Source: Vibrio sagamiensis NBRC 104589 (GTDB lineage Bacteria > Pseudomonadota > Gammaproteobacteria > Enterobacterales > Vibrionaceae). Taken from it: a stretch of DNA of 64,000 nt. Position numbers and translations under genes: made by a program. The stretch is from the NCBI RefSeq assembly GCF_007990935.1, contig NZ_BJXJ01000015.1:44985-108984 (forward strand), in the 5' to 3' direction. Positions 17,816-27,582 of the stretch are shown in pieces; positions within the stretch are counted from its first letter, which is position 1; every line of letters starts with the position of its first letter. The notes below the pieces were generated by a model. It had not been told where the DNA came from. It saw nothing but the letters and a program-made list of their open reading frames with translations, and did no database searches.

Positions 17816-18085
17816 TAATTGATACAAAAATTACTGCGATATTGGTCTAAATTCACATCATTGCGGTTCTTAACTTTCACCATCTTAGATATTCTTTTAT
17901 CCACAGTTACAATACGTGCCTCACCTAAAGCTGTTCATAAAGCAAAGAAAGTCTCTGCAATTACCTCATAAGTTACTCGCTTTAGGTGCCTATTCGAGTT
18001 TTCAGAGCAAATTGGTGAAAGATCAACCCCAGGAAGTATCCTCCAATCACGAGTTAAACATAATGATAGAGAGAAGGAAATCTCA

Positions 18086-19747
18086 ATGAATTTTACGATC
18101 AAGCAAAGACTGTATATCCTTTCTATTTTGCCTATTTTAGTAATGGCAATTAGTATGATGTGGTTCACTTATCTTCAAACCACCGATTACAGCGATAAAA
18201 AAATAGCATCAATACGTCATCAAGTAATGGAAATGAAGAAAGAGGAACTAAAGAGTTATATTCAAATTGCACAATCTTCAATCACTCCATTTCTAAATAG
18301 AAACGCACCACTGGAAGAAGTTCTACCAATTTTCAAACAGCTAGAGTTTGGCCAATCAGGCTATATCTTTGGCTATAACTCAGAAGGTACACGTATTTTT
18401 GCTGGCCAGGACCTCCAAGGTGTTGGGGATAATTTCTATTACCTACAGGATGATAAGGGCAATTACTTAATTCAAGATCTGATCAAAAATGCAAAAACAG
18501 GTGAGTTTACAACTTACTTTTTTCCTAAACTGAATCAAAACGAAGCATTACCTAAGTTAAGTTACTCGTTATTCATTCCTGAATGGGACCTTACAATAGG
18601 TACTGGGTTTTATACGGATGATGTCGATATTATTATTGATGACATGAATGCAACTGCTGAACAAAACCTCCATATGACCTTAACGGCTATTGCACTGTTT
18701 TGTTTTGCTATTGTAACAATAGTAATTCTTATTTCGGTACCAATTAACCGAAGCATTATGAGGCCCATACAAATTCTTAGTGACTCAATATATTCATTTG
18801 CTCAAGGTGAAGCCGATCTAACAGCAAGAATGGCTGAACCAAGTGTCCCAGAACTCAAGAAACTTGGCCGTAATTTTAATGATTTTGTCCAGAGTTTGCA
18901 GACGATCATTAAGCAAGTCAGCCATGTCGGTCAAGAAGTGGTGGCCGAGAGTACAAATATGTCTCAGCGAGCTATGAAAGTCGATGACTTGACCATTCAG
19001 CAGCATCAGGAAACGGACCAAGTTGCAACAGCAATGACAGAAATGACAGCAACAGCTCATGAAATCTCAAGCAATGCTAATCAAGCAGCCTTATCAGCCA
19101 AAAATGCAGATGACCATGCATCACAAGCGAAATATACTGTCGATTCTGCAACGCAATCAGTAGAAATACTTGCACAAGAAGTTTTAGAGGCCAGTAAAGT
19201 GATCGCTTGTTTAGAAGGAGATGTACAACAGATTTCTGCTTCATTAACTGTCATTCAAGATATTGCTGAACAAACGAATTTACTTGCTCTCAATGCTGCG
19301 ATTGAAGCAGCAAGAGCTGGTGAGCAAGGAAGAGGTTTCGCTGTTGTAGCAGACGAAGTTCGTCAACTTGCGAGTCGAACTCAAGATAGTACTGGTGATA
19401 TCCATAGAATGATAAAGCAATTAAAGTCTGGATCAGATGCCGCTGTCAAAGCGATGAACACCAGCCAAACTCGAGGTCAAAACACCGTATTGGAGTCGCG
19501 TGCAGCCTCAAATGCTTTACAAGAAATTCAAGCTGCTATCGCCGATATTATGGATATGAACACCTTAATTGCTACCGCAACTGAAGAGCAAAGCCAGGTT
19601 GGACAAGACATTGCGAAGCGTATTGAAATTATCTCGCAGCAAAGCAGCGAATCAGCTCATCTGACTGATAAAAATAAGTCAAGCAGTTGCCATTTACATG
19701 AAAAAGCCACGCAACTCTACGATTTAGTAGAACGTTTCAAGGTATAG
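18086..19747 (+). CDS. Methyl-accepting chemotaxis protein with Cache-type sensor
   Basis: A 553-residue chemoreceptor. Membrane helix 1 spans about 9-28, followed by a periplasmic domain about 34-190 with [20 protein letters not shown], typical of a single Cache (sCache_2) ligand domain. Membrane helix 2 spans about 199-219, then a HAMP linker. The signalling domain has the invariant hairpin [19 protein letters not shown] and [15 protein letters not shown] (392-429). There is no NWETF-type tether at the C-terminus. AAGGAA lies 7 bases before the ATG. The ligand is unknown; sCache_2 receptors often bind small organic acids. Confidence 0.93.
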   Translation: MNFTIKQRLYILSILPILVMAISMMWFTYLQTTDYSDKKIASIRHQVMEMKKEELKSYIQIAQSSITPFLNRNAPLEEVLPIFKQLEFGQSGYIFGYNSEGTRIFAGQDLQGVGDNFYYLQDDKGNYLIQDLIKNAKTGEFTTYFFPKLNQNEALPKLSYSLFIPEWDLTIGTGFYTDDVDIIIDDMNATAEQNLHMTLTAIALFCFAIVTIVILISVPINRSIMRPIQILSDSIYSFAQGEADLTARMAEPSVPELKKLGRNFNDFVQSLQTIIKQVSHVGQEVVAESTNMSQRAMKVDDLTIQQHQETDQVATAMTEMTATAHEISSNANQAALSAKNADDHASQAKYTVDSATQSVEILAQEVLEASKVIACLEGDVQQISASLTVIQDIAEQTNLLALNAAIEAARAGEQGRGFAVVADEVRQLASRTQDSTGDIHRMIKQLKSGSDAAVKAMNTSQTRGQNTVLESRAASNALQEIQAAIADIMDMNTLIATATEEQSQVGQDIAKRIEIISQQSSESAHLTDKNKSSSCHLHEKATQLYDLVERFKV

Positions 19748-19851
19748 ATAAATCACTGACATAAGCTGTCACTCATTACATAACATTGTTTTTTCTTGTC
19801 TATTTGTTTTTAAATTCACCACAAAAAGTAGAGAAAATGTAAAGTTACAAA

Positions 19852-19886
19852 GCAAGGTTGAGTACTATTGAAGCGACTCACCTTGC
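19852..19886. terminator. Hairpin between convergent chemoreceptor and molybdoenzyme genes
   Basis: GCAAGGT-T-GAGT (19852-19863) pairs with ACTC-ACCTTGC (19876-19886), leaving one bulged T and a 12-base loop. GGTTTTT follows on the plus strand after a short spacer. Position between converging genes supports a terminator. Confidence 0.45.
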
Positions 19887-19896
19887 TCCGAGGTTT

Positions 19897-22317
19897 TTAT
19901 GCTTTAATAATTTTTGGGCCATCAAAGCAATCAATATTTGGCTTTGGTCCTTGGTATTTTTTGATTTTAACCAGACAAGTTTGTGCTGATGGCCCTTGCG
20001 ACCAAGATGAAGCCCCTCTATCCATTGTTAATACATTGGCATTACCGTATAAGCACGTATCACCATCAGGGCTATACCAGCCTCCTTCTTGTGTTGCCAA
20101 TACGCCTTGACTAACTTTATCAGAAACGATGGCACCCAGTAATACCTTCCCTTTCGTATTGTATGTTTCAACAATATCACCAGTTGCAAGATTAAATGCT
20201 TTTGCGTCAACAGGATTGATCCAAAGTGGCTCATGTTGATTGCAATTAACAAGGTCTCTTAACTCTTTAACGCCACAAAGTTGTGAGTGAAGCCTATTGG
20301 TAGGGTGCAATGTTGTTAAGTGAAAAAATTCCCCTGATGAACGTTCTTTCCAATCTGATGTTTCCATCCAACTTGGATAAGGGGGACAATCTTTAAGTTT
20401 TGCATTGGCTATTTTTTGTGAAAATAGCTGTATTAATCCAGAATCGGTCGCTAAGCCATCAAGATCTGGATCTTCTTTAAAGTCAGCATAACGCACATAA
20501 TCATTTTGTCCTGGATATTCAAATATAGCGCTATATTGAGTCCAGAATTTTTCAAAGACAGGCATATTAATACCTCTTTTTTGATTAGCAGTATATGCCT
20601 TGTCGTAAAACTCTTTGAGCCACTGCATTTGAGTTTTACCCTCCGTAAATTGCGTGTCTCTGTCGAATTTAGCAGTAAATAGACGCCATATTTCAAAGTC
20701 GTCTTTTGCCTCATACATAGGTTCTACAAGCTTTTTCATTCCAATAACACCACGGTTAGTTGCGTTCCCGTAAGGTATTAATTCATCACGTTCCCAAATT
20801 GTGGTTGTTGGCAACACTAAATCAGAAAAGCGGCAGGTTGCAGTCCACTGGCAATCAATCGTCGCAATAAAGTCGAGCTTATTTAACGCTTTTTTGAGTT
20901 GATTAGTATCTTGGTGAGTTGATAGCGGATTCGCACCAGCAACAAGAAAGACTTTTAAATCAGGATAAGTAATATCTCTACCTTTGAAGGGTATTACTTT
21001 TCCAGGATTATTAATAACATCAACAATACGTGAAGTCGGAAAATATGGAGTACTCGTATAGGGCTTGTCATACTTAGGCGCAGTACCTTTAATCGTTGCA
21101 CTCATTACGCCGAGTCTAGACCCATTAGAGCTTGCAGCACCTGCATCATTGGCATTATATCCAAAAGAAAAGCCACCACCAGGTAAGCCGATTTCACCTA
21201 TCATTGATGCTAAAGCAACTAAAGACCAACAATAATGCTCTCCATGCTCCGCACGTTGTGCAGACCACCCACTAGAAAGCAAAGTACGCTTACTAGTGAA
21301 TTTTTTGGCAAGTGATTTAATAGTAGTAACAGACAAACCACAAATACTGGATGCCCATTCTACCGTCTTTTTCACGCCATCTTTTTCCCCCATTAAGTAG
21401 GCAAAAAACTCTTCATGTCCATCTGTATATTCTTTGATAAAGCTTTGATCATAGGTTCCTTGTTCCAATAACTCATAACAAAGTCCCAGCATTAAAGCGG
21501 TATCTGTATGTGGCTTTATAGCAATATTCTTAGCATTAAGGTAATTTTGAGTATCGGTTGAAATAGGATCAATAGAGATCACCTCTATTTTTCCCTGCTC
21601 ACTCTTTTGTTTTATTTGTTGCCAATACTGATAAGGAGAAAAATCAGGAACACTTAACCCTATTTTTAAATTTTTGATCGGATCACAACCCCATAAGATC
21701 AGCAGTTCTGTATGTTCTACTACGTGATTTAAAGTTGTTTGTTCAGATGTCACTTCAAGATCACCAACAATCTCAGGTAAAATAGATTCAGCAGCCGCAA
21801 AAGAGTAAAAGCCCATTGAGCTCATTGTCTTACCATGAAGGTTAAGAGCACGCTGCATTGCTGTACCACAATTACCATACTGGCCAAACATACCCCAGTG
21901 TGATAGAGGGAATATCGATGATGGGCCATGCTTCGATTGAGCTCTTTCTATTTCTTGATAAAGAATATCAATTGCTTTTTCCCAGCTAATAGAGACAAAC
22001 TCATTGCTGCCACGATCACTTTTATCCCCGGAGAGGTAGCCTTTACGAACCATTGGTGATTGAATTCTTGATGAATTATTAATAGTTTTGTAAGCATGAT
22101 ACACCATCTGAGAATATTTATTATCTACAGTAACTTCTTTGATATTATTACCTTCTAATTCCGCGTCAAACATGCCAAATTTAGAACCTGTTAAAATACG
22201 CTGCAAATTAGAATCAGCTTGAGATGCAAATGCGATAGGACTTAATTGTAAAGCAAGTGCTACTTGAGTACTTACTGAACAAGTATTTTTAAGAAAATCA
22301 CGTCGTGTTAATATCAT
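19897..22317 (-). CDS. torA: Periplasmic molybdopterin reductase of the TMAO/DMSO type (TorA/TorZ-like)
   Basis: An 806-residue bis-MGD molybdoenzyme. It starts with a twin-arginine signal, LTRRDFLKN (residues 3-11), so it is folded before export to the periplasm. The likely molybdenum ligand is Ser172 in GFYSFAAAESILPEIVGD, the place where TorA, DorA and BisC carry Ser; there is no N-terminal iron-sulfur motif, as in that subgroup. Expected activity is reduction of trimethylamine N-oxide or related S/N-oxides. It directly follows (1-base gap) the pentaheme cytochrome gene, so the two form a respiratory operon. No torD chaperone or TorRST regulator is in the window. TorA and TorZ cannot be told apart with certainty here. 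Confidence 0.88.
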   Translation of the reverse strand: MILTRRDFLKNTCSVSTQVALALQLSPIAFASQADSNLQRILTGSKFGMFDAELEGNNIKEVTVDNKYSQMVYHAYKTINNSSRIQSPMVRKGYLSGDKSDRGSNEFVSISWEKAIDILYQEIERAQSKHGPSSIFPLSHWGMFGQYGNCGTAMQRALNLHGKTMSSMGFYSFAAAESILPEIVGDLEVTSEQTTLNHVVEHTELLILWGCDPIKNLKIGLSVPDFSPYQYWQQIKQKSEQGKIEVISIDPISTDTQNYLNAKNIAIKPHTDTALMLGLCYELLEQGTYDQSFIKEYTDGHEEFFAYLMGEKDGVKKTVEWASSICGLSVTTIKSLAKKFTSKRTLLSSGWSAQRAEHGEHYCWSLVALASMIGEIGLPGGGFSFGYNANDAGAASSNGSRLGVMSATIKGTAPKYDKPYTSTPYFPTSRIVDVINNPGKVIPFKGRDITYPDLKVFLVAGANPLSTHQDTNQLKKALNKLDFIATIDCQWTATCRFSDLVLPTTTIWERDELIPYGNATNRGVIGMKKLVEPMYEAKDDFEIWRLFTAKFDRDTQFTEGKTQMQWLKEFYDKAYTANQKRGINMPVFEKFWTQYSAIFEYPGQNDYVRYADFKEDPDLDGLATDSGLIQLFSQKIANAKLKDCPPYPSWMETSDWKERSSGEFFHLTTLHPTNRLHSQLCGVKELRDLVNCNQHEPLWINPVDAKAFNLATGDIVETYNTKGKVLLGAIVSDKVSQGVLATQEGGWYSPDGDTCLYGNANVLTMDRGASSWSQGPSAQTCLVKIKKYQGPKPNIDCFDGPKIIKA

Positions 22318-22318
22318 T

Positions 22319-23419
22319 CTATTTTCCCAAATTATTTAATTGATCGGATGAATGATACTGAAGGTATTTTAATATTCCTTGAGTTTCATTTTTCGTCAAT
22401 TTAGCTTGACGTGCCATACCTTTAAATTGAGCTGGCCAATCATTACTACTAAAATGATGTTCTTGTACTTTCTGGTGGCATTGTGCACATTTAGACTCAT
22501 ATTCGAATTTATTAATTTCCCATTGCTGATTAATATTCAATGTCACAGAAACATCCTTTATCCAAGCAATCACAGTTAGTTCTTTCCAAGACTTTTTTGT
22601 TGTATTGTTATAATAAGTTTGACCAGTTTTATTAATACTTTCCAAACCTCTTATTACAGCATCAGTAATTCGCTTCCCTTTAATAGCATAAAGTAAATTT
22701 TTATGAGCTTCTCGCCATCCAGTAAGCTCTATTTTTATTGCGCCATTATTTTTATCTAAAATTTTAAACTGAGTATAAGGCAATATTTTAGCTTTAATTT
22801 CCGTAAAATCTTGATCATTATAAAGTGGTGAAATTGTTGTTGTATAAGCAGTTGCACCAATTTTTAACTCATTAATTGTGAAAGTATCTGATTTAACTTT
22901 AGGCAAAGTATGAGCAATACCTTTATGACAGTCTATACAACTTTGATTTTTACTTGCAGCTATCTGCATTTGTTGTTTTGCTCTGGAGGACATTTTTTCG
23001 AAATTCATTTTTGCGTAAGAATGGCAACTACGGCAAGTCGCTGAGTTATTGGCTTTCATCTGTTTCCAAACATTTTGAGCCATTTCCATTCTGTGTTCTT
23101 CATATTTCTCTTTAGTGTCGATTTTTCCTGTTGCCTCAAACCAGATATCTTTTATTCCACCAAGCTTAGCCGTGAAATATTCAATATTACTCTGTTCATT
23201 AATATGGCAATCTTTACATTGAGCTGAAACACCATGTTTATTAGTATAATGTGAGCTTTTTATATAATCATCATAGGGAATTTTCATTGAGTGACAAGAT
23301 ATACAAAATTCAGTTTCAGATGATTTATGAAGTACAATGTTTGTTGTTTGAAATATACACAAAGATAGAATAAATATAATAATAACAAAGAGGACTGTTT
23401 TCCTTTTTATTTTTATCAT
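22319..23419 (-). CDS. torC: Membrane-anchored pentaheme cytochrome c, NapC/NirT family (TorC/TorY-like)
   Basis: A 366-residue quinol-oxidising cytochrome. A single N-terminal membrane anchor (about 8-28) is followed by four CxxCH heme motifs in the NapC/NirT domain: CISCH (39-43), CKDCH (68-72), CRSCH (129-133), CIDCH (161-165). A fifth, CAQCH (311-315), lies in a C-terminal extension; that fifth heme domain separates TorC/TorY from tetraheme NapC. It passes electrons from menaquinol to the reductase encoded immediately downstream. On the minus strand AGGGG lies shortly before ATG 23419, and a perfect 10-base inverted repeat sits just upstream of it. Confidence 0.92.
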   Translation of the reverse strand: MIKIKRKTVLFVIIIFILSLCIFQTTNIVLHKSSETEFCISCHSMKIPYDDYIKSSHYTNKHGVSAQCKDCHINEQSNIEYFTAKLGGIKDIWFEATGKIDTKEKYEEHRMEMAQNVWKQMKANNSATCRSCHSYAKMNFEKMSSRAKQQMQIAASKNQSCIDCHKGIAHTLPKVKSDTFTINELKIGATAYTTTISPLYNDQDFTEIKAKILPYTQFKILDKNNGAIKIELTGWREAHKNLLYAIKGKRITDAVIRGLESINKTGQTYYNNTTKKSWKELTVIAWIKDVSVTLNINQQWEINKFEYESKCAQCHQKVQEHHFSSNDWPAQFKGMARQAKLTKNETQGILKYLQYHSSDQLNNLGK

Positions 23420-23430
23420 GCGATGCCCCT

Positions 23431-23457
23431 AATAACCATTTTTTACTAATGGTTATT
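23431..23457. promoter_or_regulatory. Perfect 10-base inverted repeat in the torC leader
   Basis: AATAACCATT (23431-23440) and AATGGTTATT (23448-23457) are perfect complements around a 7-base loop. The repeat begins 12 bases upstream of the torC start codon, next to its ribosome site. It may be a repressor operator or an RNA hairpin that limits translation. It does not resemble the FNR box (TTGAT-N4-ATCAA). Confidence 0.5.
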
Positions 23458-23540
23458 GTAGTTTTCACATCATATTCAAGGTATCGAGTAGAGAACAAAA
23501 AGTATCACTATAAGGACATTAATATATTTACAAATGAAAA

Positions 23541-23567
23541 TTAACTTTATTAACTTTATTAACTTTA
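23541..23567. repeat. Three tandem copies of a 9-base repeat
   Basis: TTAACTTTA occurs three times head to tail (23541, 23550, 23559) in the torC upstream region. It is probably a simple-sequence expansion, though copy-number change could alter promoter spacing. Confidence 0.6.
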
Positions 23568-23845
23568 TTTTTCTATATTTAACCATCCTACATAGTTTAA
23601 TTTCAACTTTTATACATCAAGTGCTTGTGTTACGAAAACATTTATACACATAAAAATAATGGAATAAAGTACCAATCTAGTGTACATATGCAAACCATCG
23701 CTTACAAGGGGCACTTTTTCTTATCAGGATTTATCGGAATTTCTTATCTAAATTCACTCTTGTTTTGCTGCCACTATTGGATTCATTAACACTACGATAG
23801 CTAAGAGCTATGTAACTCTATTCGAATATTTATAGGTTTTAGAAA

Positions 23846-24946
23846 ATGAACAAGCGTTTCTTTCCAAGACTTGATCTGCCTTTGATATTGGCCATTATTC
23901 CACTTATGATTTTAAGCTCACTCACACTTTGGAGCGCGAGTGGGTTCAATGAAACCATATTAATTAAACACCTTATTCGGTGCTTAATTACACTTATGTT
24001 AATTACATTAATGTCGTCTATTCCCTCTAACTACTATCAACGCACCTCACCCTACCTTTATTTTGCAACCATTGTTTTACTACTGGCCGTAACATTTTTT
24101 GGAGATAGCACAAATGGCTCTCAACGTTGGCTGGACATTGGCTTCTTTCGATTTCAACCATCAGAGTTAGTTAAGCTTGCTATACCTTTAATGATTGCTT
24201 GGATTCTTCATATCGAGGGGGGACGACCCAGTGTGTACAAAATTGTCACTTGTTTAGTGATTACTCTGATTCCCGCTGGATTAATTTCTCTTCAACCTGA
24301 TTTAGATGGTGCTGTATTTACAATAGTATACGCTTTATTTGTACTTTTTTTTGCTGGTATGAGTTGGAGGATTATCAGTGGATTCTTGATTGGACTCCTT
24401 ATCACATTCCCTATTCTCTGGTTTTTCGTCATGGAGTCCTATCAAAAAAGCCGTATCATTCAATTTTTAAATCCTGAAATGGATCCACTTGGCTCTGGGT
24501 ATCAGATAATCCAATCATTGATTGCTATTGGTTCTGGAGGAATAAAAGGAAAGGGGTGGATGAATGCCACTCAGGGTACACTAGGGTTTATTCCAGAAAG
24601 TCATACTGACTTCATTTTCTCTACATACGCGGAGGAGTGGGGATTTTTGGGCTGCCTTTTTCTGCTTATACTGTATGTATTCATTACGACTCGAATCATC
24701 TTTCTCGCATGTCAATCGAACAACTTTTTTGCACGGTTGGTTAGTGGAACTCTAGCCATGAGCTTCTTTCTATATGCCTTTATTAATACGGGGATGGTGA
24801 GTGGTTTATTACCGGTTATGGGGAGTCCACTGCCTTTCTTTAGCTACGGTGGTACTGCAATGCTCACTCAAGGATTATGCTTTGGTGTCATTATGTCGCT
24901 GTGTGATTTAAAATATAACCATCACTTGAAGTCTCAACAGCTTTAA
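23846..24946 (+). CDS. rodA: RodA/MrdB-type SEDS peptidoglycan polymerase
   Basis: A 366-residue, ten-helix membrane protein of the SEDS family that polymerises lipid II glycan strands with a partner PBP2. RodA rather than FtsW features: GSQRWLDIGFFRFQPSELVKLA (quoted in part as RFQPSELVK), LQPDLDGAVF, DPLGSGYQIIQS, and the catalytic-site segment ESHTDFIFSTYAEE with Asp255. The C-terminal PLPFFSYGGTAM is also conserved. It stands alone, without mrdA or mreBCD neighbours, so it is likely an accessory copy next to the chromosome II origin while the main rodA lies elsewhere (inference). Confidence 0.88.
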   Translation: MNKRFFPRLDLPLILAIIPLMILSSLTLWSASGFNETILIKHLIRCLITLMLITLMSSIPSNYYQRTSPYLYFATIVLLLAVTFFGDSTNGSQRWLDIGFFRFQPSELVKLAIPLMIAWILHIEGGRPSVYKIVTCLVITLIPAGLISLQPDLDGAVFTIVYALFVLFFAGMSWRIISGFLIGLLITFPILWFFVMESYQKSRIIQFLNPEMDPLGSGYQIIQSLIAIGSGGIKGKGWMNATQGTLGFIPESHTDFIFSTYAEEWGFLGCLFLLILYVFITTRIIFLACQSNNFFARLVSGTLAMSFFLYAFINTGMVSGLLPVMGSPLPFFSYGGTAMLTQGLCFGVIMSLCDLKYNHHLKSQQL

Positions 24947-24960
24947 ATGTGATCGTAATA

Positions 24961-24987
24961 AAAAGGCTTCCCATAGGAAGCCTTTTT
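24961..24987. terminator. Strong bidirectional intrinsic terminator
   Basis: AAAAGGCTTCC (24961-24971) pairs with GGAAGCCTTTT (24976-24986) around a 4-base loop, flanked by A-run and T-run. It serves the rodA gene on the plus strand and the YebC-family gene on the minus strand, which converge here. Confidence 0.9.
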
Positions 24988-25009
24988 ATAAGAGTAGCAA
25001 CGAAGAATT

Positions 25010-25726
25010 TTATAGTTCTGCGTTATGATAAACCTGCTGAACATCATCACAGTCATCTAAAAGATCTAAGAATTTTTGGAACTTCTCAATATCTTCACCA
25101 GTCACTGGAGTGTGAGTTTGAGGAACAAATGTAATCTCTTCAACATCAAGAGTTAAATCAGGAAAAGTACTATTTAAAACAGTTTTAGTTTTAAAGAACT
25201 CAGTGTGAGGAGCAAATACCGTAATCACACCATCTTCCAGTTCTACATCCGTTACATCAACGTCTTCCATCATTAGAGTTTCAAGAATTACTTCATCATC
25301 TTCACCTTTGAACTGAAAAACAGCTTGGTGATCGAACATATGAGACACAGACCCTTCAACACCAATTTTGGCACCAACTTTAACAAAACACTGGCGTACA
25401 TCTTGGAAAGTACGGTTACCATTATCAGTCAGACAATCGACAATAACGCTAGTACCGCCAGGTCCAAATCCTTCATAACGAGCTGGTGCATAGTCCTCAC
25501 CGCCACCGCCGCTGGCTTTATCTATCGCCTTATCGATTACGTGTGCTGGTACTTGGTCCTTTTTAGCCTTAGCGATAAGATGTTTCAATGATAAGTTCAT
25601 ATCAGGATCAGAACCACCATTTTTAGCACACATGTAAATTTCTTTACCGTACTTGGAATAAACTTTAATTTTTGCGCCTGCAGTTTTGGCCATTGAGGCT
25701 TTGCGCACTTCAAAACTTCTTCCCAT
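25010..25726 (-). CDS. yeeN: YebC/PmpR/TACO1 family protein (YeeN-like)
   Basis: A 238-residue protein. Diagnostic stretches are [50 protein letters not shown], and [15 protein letters not shown], all standard for the DUF28 family. Its length and the start MGRSFEVRK follow the E. coli YeeN branch rather than YebC. Family members were long annotated as DNA-binding regulators; more recent work ties YebC/TACO1 proteins to translation of proline-rich stretches. The C-terminus [14 protein letters not shown] is the usual family end. Monocistronic, converging on rodA. Confidence 0.92.
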   Translation of the reverse strand: MGRSFEVRKASMAKTAGAKIKVYSKYGKEIYMCAKNGGSDPDMNLSLKHLIAKAKKDQVPAHVIDKAIDKASGGGGEDYAPARYEGFGPGGTSVIVDCLTDNGNRTFQDVRQCFVKVGAKIGVEGSVSHMFDHQAVFQFKGEDDEVILETLMMEDVDVTDVELEDGVITVFAPHTEFFKTKTVLNSTFPDLTLDVEEITFVPQTHTPVTGEDIEKFQKFLDLLDDCDDVQQVYHNAEL

Positions 25727-25961
25727 CGGGATGTCTCTCTAAATTTAAATTTAATGCGAAGGATTTTAGGTTTATTGAACTTTCGTGGTTACATTTTGTT
25801 TAAGTTTCTAATACAACTAAAAAGAAACACATCTGCTGCAAAATCATTACGAAATAACATCAAACTCTAGCAAAAAAATGGTAATTTTTCCATTTTACTC
25901 GGCAAGAGAATACACGCAGCAAGAAATAAAGGGTAACCTTATTCAATGCTGTTAAAATAGC

Positions 25962-26186
25962 TTAGCCACGTGAGCCAGCTATTACACCCATAACCCGTTT
26001 GTACTTATCGACTGCCTCTTGAAAGGTTTGCTTTTCGTTCACATCGTGAATCTTAGCTAATGCATCTTCTATGGCTTCATGGCCAGATTTGGACTCTTTA
26101 ATTCTCCAAACTAAAAACGATGCCTGTTTATCAAGCTCAATTTTTGTTTTCTCATTAGAAGGCAATAAAGATAGATTAAACGACAT
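25962..26186 (-). CDS. Small cytoplasmic protein, probable DUF3283 family
   Basis: A 74-residue, helix-rich soluble protein (MSFNLSLLPSNEKTKIELD, ASFLVWRIKESKSGHEAI, EAVDKYKRVMGV). I associate this pattern with DUF3283, small proteins found in Vibrio, but this is from memory. I chose ATG 26186, after GAGG on the minus strand, over an in-frame start four codons upstream. Function unknown. Its neighbours do not suggest one. Confidence 0.6.
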   Translation of the reverse strand: MSFNLSLLPSNEKTKIELDKQASFLVWRIKESKSGHEAIEDALAKIHDVNEKQTFQEAVDKYKRVMGVIAGSRG

Positions 26187-26413
26187 GTGCAGCCTCAAAG
26201 TACGTTAAATACTGGTCGCACACTATAACATACAGTAATCACTGAACAGAAGAAAAACGAGTAATGATAAGTCAATTTCCGCTATGCCAAGCAGCATAAA
26301 AGAGCTGAACTCTGAATAACACAGCTTAATTGAGTTAAAGGAAAAAGATATCATCTAACAGTGAGCACATCTACATTGATATTAAAAAGTTATCTAAGGA
26401 AATAATAATCTTA

Positions 26414-26426
26414 TTTACACTGTAAA
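26414..26426. promoter_or_regulatory. parS2 centromere site 1
   Basis: TTTACACTGTAAA matches the chromosome II parS2 consensus TTTACANTGTAAA of vibrios. The palindrome extends to 21 bases (26410-26430) with a central C. It is the only copy on the rctB side of the origin, about 3.4 kb from the iterons and 4.3 kb from parA2. Confidence 0.88.
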
Positions 26427-26440
26427 TAAGAACAAAAAAC

Positions 26441-26472
26441 AATCAAAGGCAACTAAGGAGTTACCTTTGATT
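26441..26472 (-). terminator. Intrinsic terminator of the minus-strand gene at 26518-26703
   Basis: AATCAAAGG (26441-26449) pairs with CCTTTGATT (26464-26472), with a further inner pairing AACT/AGTT and a 4-base loop. On the minus strand the stem is followed by GTTTTTTG, a good T-tract. Confidence 0.75.
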
Positions 26473-26517
26473 TGCAAAGAAAACTATCTAGACAGGCCGA
26501 GAAATCATCAACTTGAA

Positions 26518-26703
26518 TTAGTGAATAAGTCCCATTTCTCTTGCTTCTTCTATGCTTAGACCACTATCCCTAATTTCACGCAGTGTTTCAATACGGCGTC
26601 TTGCTTGTGCAGACTTTACACTTTTACTGGTATTACCTTCTGGGATTTCCCATTTGTTGGTGATGTTATTCATTTCTTCATGGTCGATAGAATTAATAGA
26701 CAT
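26518..26703 (-). CDS. Very small protein, possibly PA3496-like
   Basis: A 61-residue soluble, charged protein ending KSAQARRRIETLREIRDSG and SIEEAREMGLIH. The start ATG 26703 is fixed by GGAGGAAGT directly upstream on the minus strand. A longer in-frame opening to 26829 would add a Leu-rich stretch but has no ribosome site. The RRRIE core recalls the small PA3496-type proteins, a weak resemblance. Function unknown. A clear terminator follows it. Confidence 0.55.
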   Translation of the reverse strand: MSINSIDHEEMNNITNKWEIPEGNTSKSVKSAQARRRIETLREIRDSGLSIEEAREMGLIH

Positions 26704-27582
26704 ACTTCCTCCGAATAGACCAAGATTAAGTGCTTTATCTATATCAAAGCCCTTGTATAGAAGTAACAAAAAAGGTAATAAAATGTGAGCATTAGCAATA
26801 TTTAGCAAACTCAACAAAAGAAGCAACATTTACACTTTGCATAGTGACTTTGAAAAGATTAGATTGATGAAATTATTCCCTTATAAATATTTTGACCTGC
26901 CTCTTACATTCAACGTATATAAGCTTCTATCAAATAAAATCAAACATAGCAGATTCATGTTATAGCTGTACTTGGGTATATAGTTAAAGTTAGATATTCT
27001 AAGATGTTCAATTGAAGAGGAAATATGGAGTATCAACTTGGTTACACATAGTTTCAGAGTGGCATTTATCATCGGAAAGATGATCAAGAAGATTCTTTAG
27101 GAAGGATTCTATACCAAGCGCCGCAGAATGTGTTTGGTCCATTGTCAACGCCAAGATGATCAGACTAAATGGCAACAACAAGCCAACTTTCTGATCAATA
27201 CTCATATTGCATTAATGGAGTCATTAAAATGGAACGAATTGCATAAGCATGATCAAGGTTAAAGCTAACAACCTTGTATTCTTATGAAACTCAGTGATGT
27301 TAATAACGAAAAAACCTATCTGTAATTTGCGATGACCTTAGATTTTGATAAAAAAAGCGAGCTTTCTATACAAAAAGCTCGCAAAACTAAATGCTAATAA
27401 AACATAGCCAAAATTAATCATCAGAAAGAACAAAGGGGTGTCTGTTCAAAACATATTTTATTCAGAATAATTAATATCGTTGTCAGCTAAAAGTTAGCGC
27501 AAAGTATGAACTTTATAAACTTCTATGCTAACCAAGCATAATCAAAGTAAGCAATGTTTTTATGTACTGTCGATTAACCTTG
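26704..27582. other. Long stretch downstream of rctB with no confident gene
   Basis: About 880 bases. The only feature I trust is a minus-strand terminator at 27357-27382. A minus-strand frame at 27008-27205 (65 residues) has a hydrophobic segment (VGLLLPFSLIILALTM) and two Cys, so it could be a small membrane protein. It lacks a good ribosome site, and I do not call it a gene. Confidence 0.4.
27357..27382 (-). terminator. Intrinsic terminator downstream of rctB
   Basis: GCGAGCTTT (27357-27365) pairs with AAAGCTCGC (27374-27382), loop of 8. On the minus strand the stem is followed by TTTTTTATC. It lies 200 bases after the rctB stop and is the first terminator in that direction. Confidence 0.75.

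Larger units (their letters stand above)
26187..26517. other. Intergenic stretch holding a centromere site and a terminator
   Basis: No gene seen. The right half contains a parS2 palindrome (26414-26426) and the terminator of the small minus-strand gene (26441-26472). Both are listed separately. Confidence 0.5.

Noticed and set aside
26704..26829. Longer version of the small gene at 26518 starting at 26829
   Set aside because: The added residues are a Leu-rich run without a ribosome site, while GGAGGAAGT sits directly before ATG 26703.
27008..27205. 65-residue minus-strand frame with a hydrophobic stretch
   Set aside because: No good ribosome site, no recognisable domain, and it lies in AT-rich DNA where such frames arise by chance. 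Mentioned only within the gap entry.
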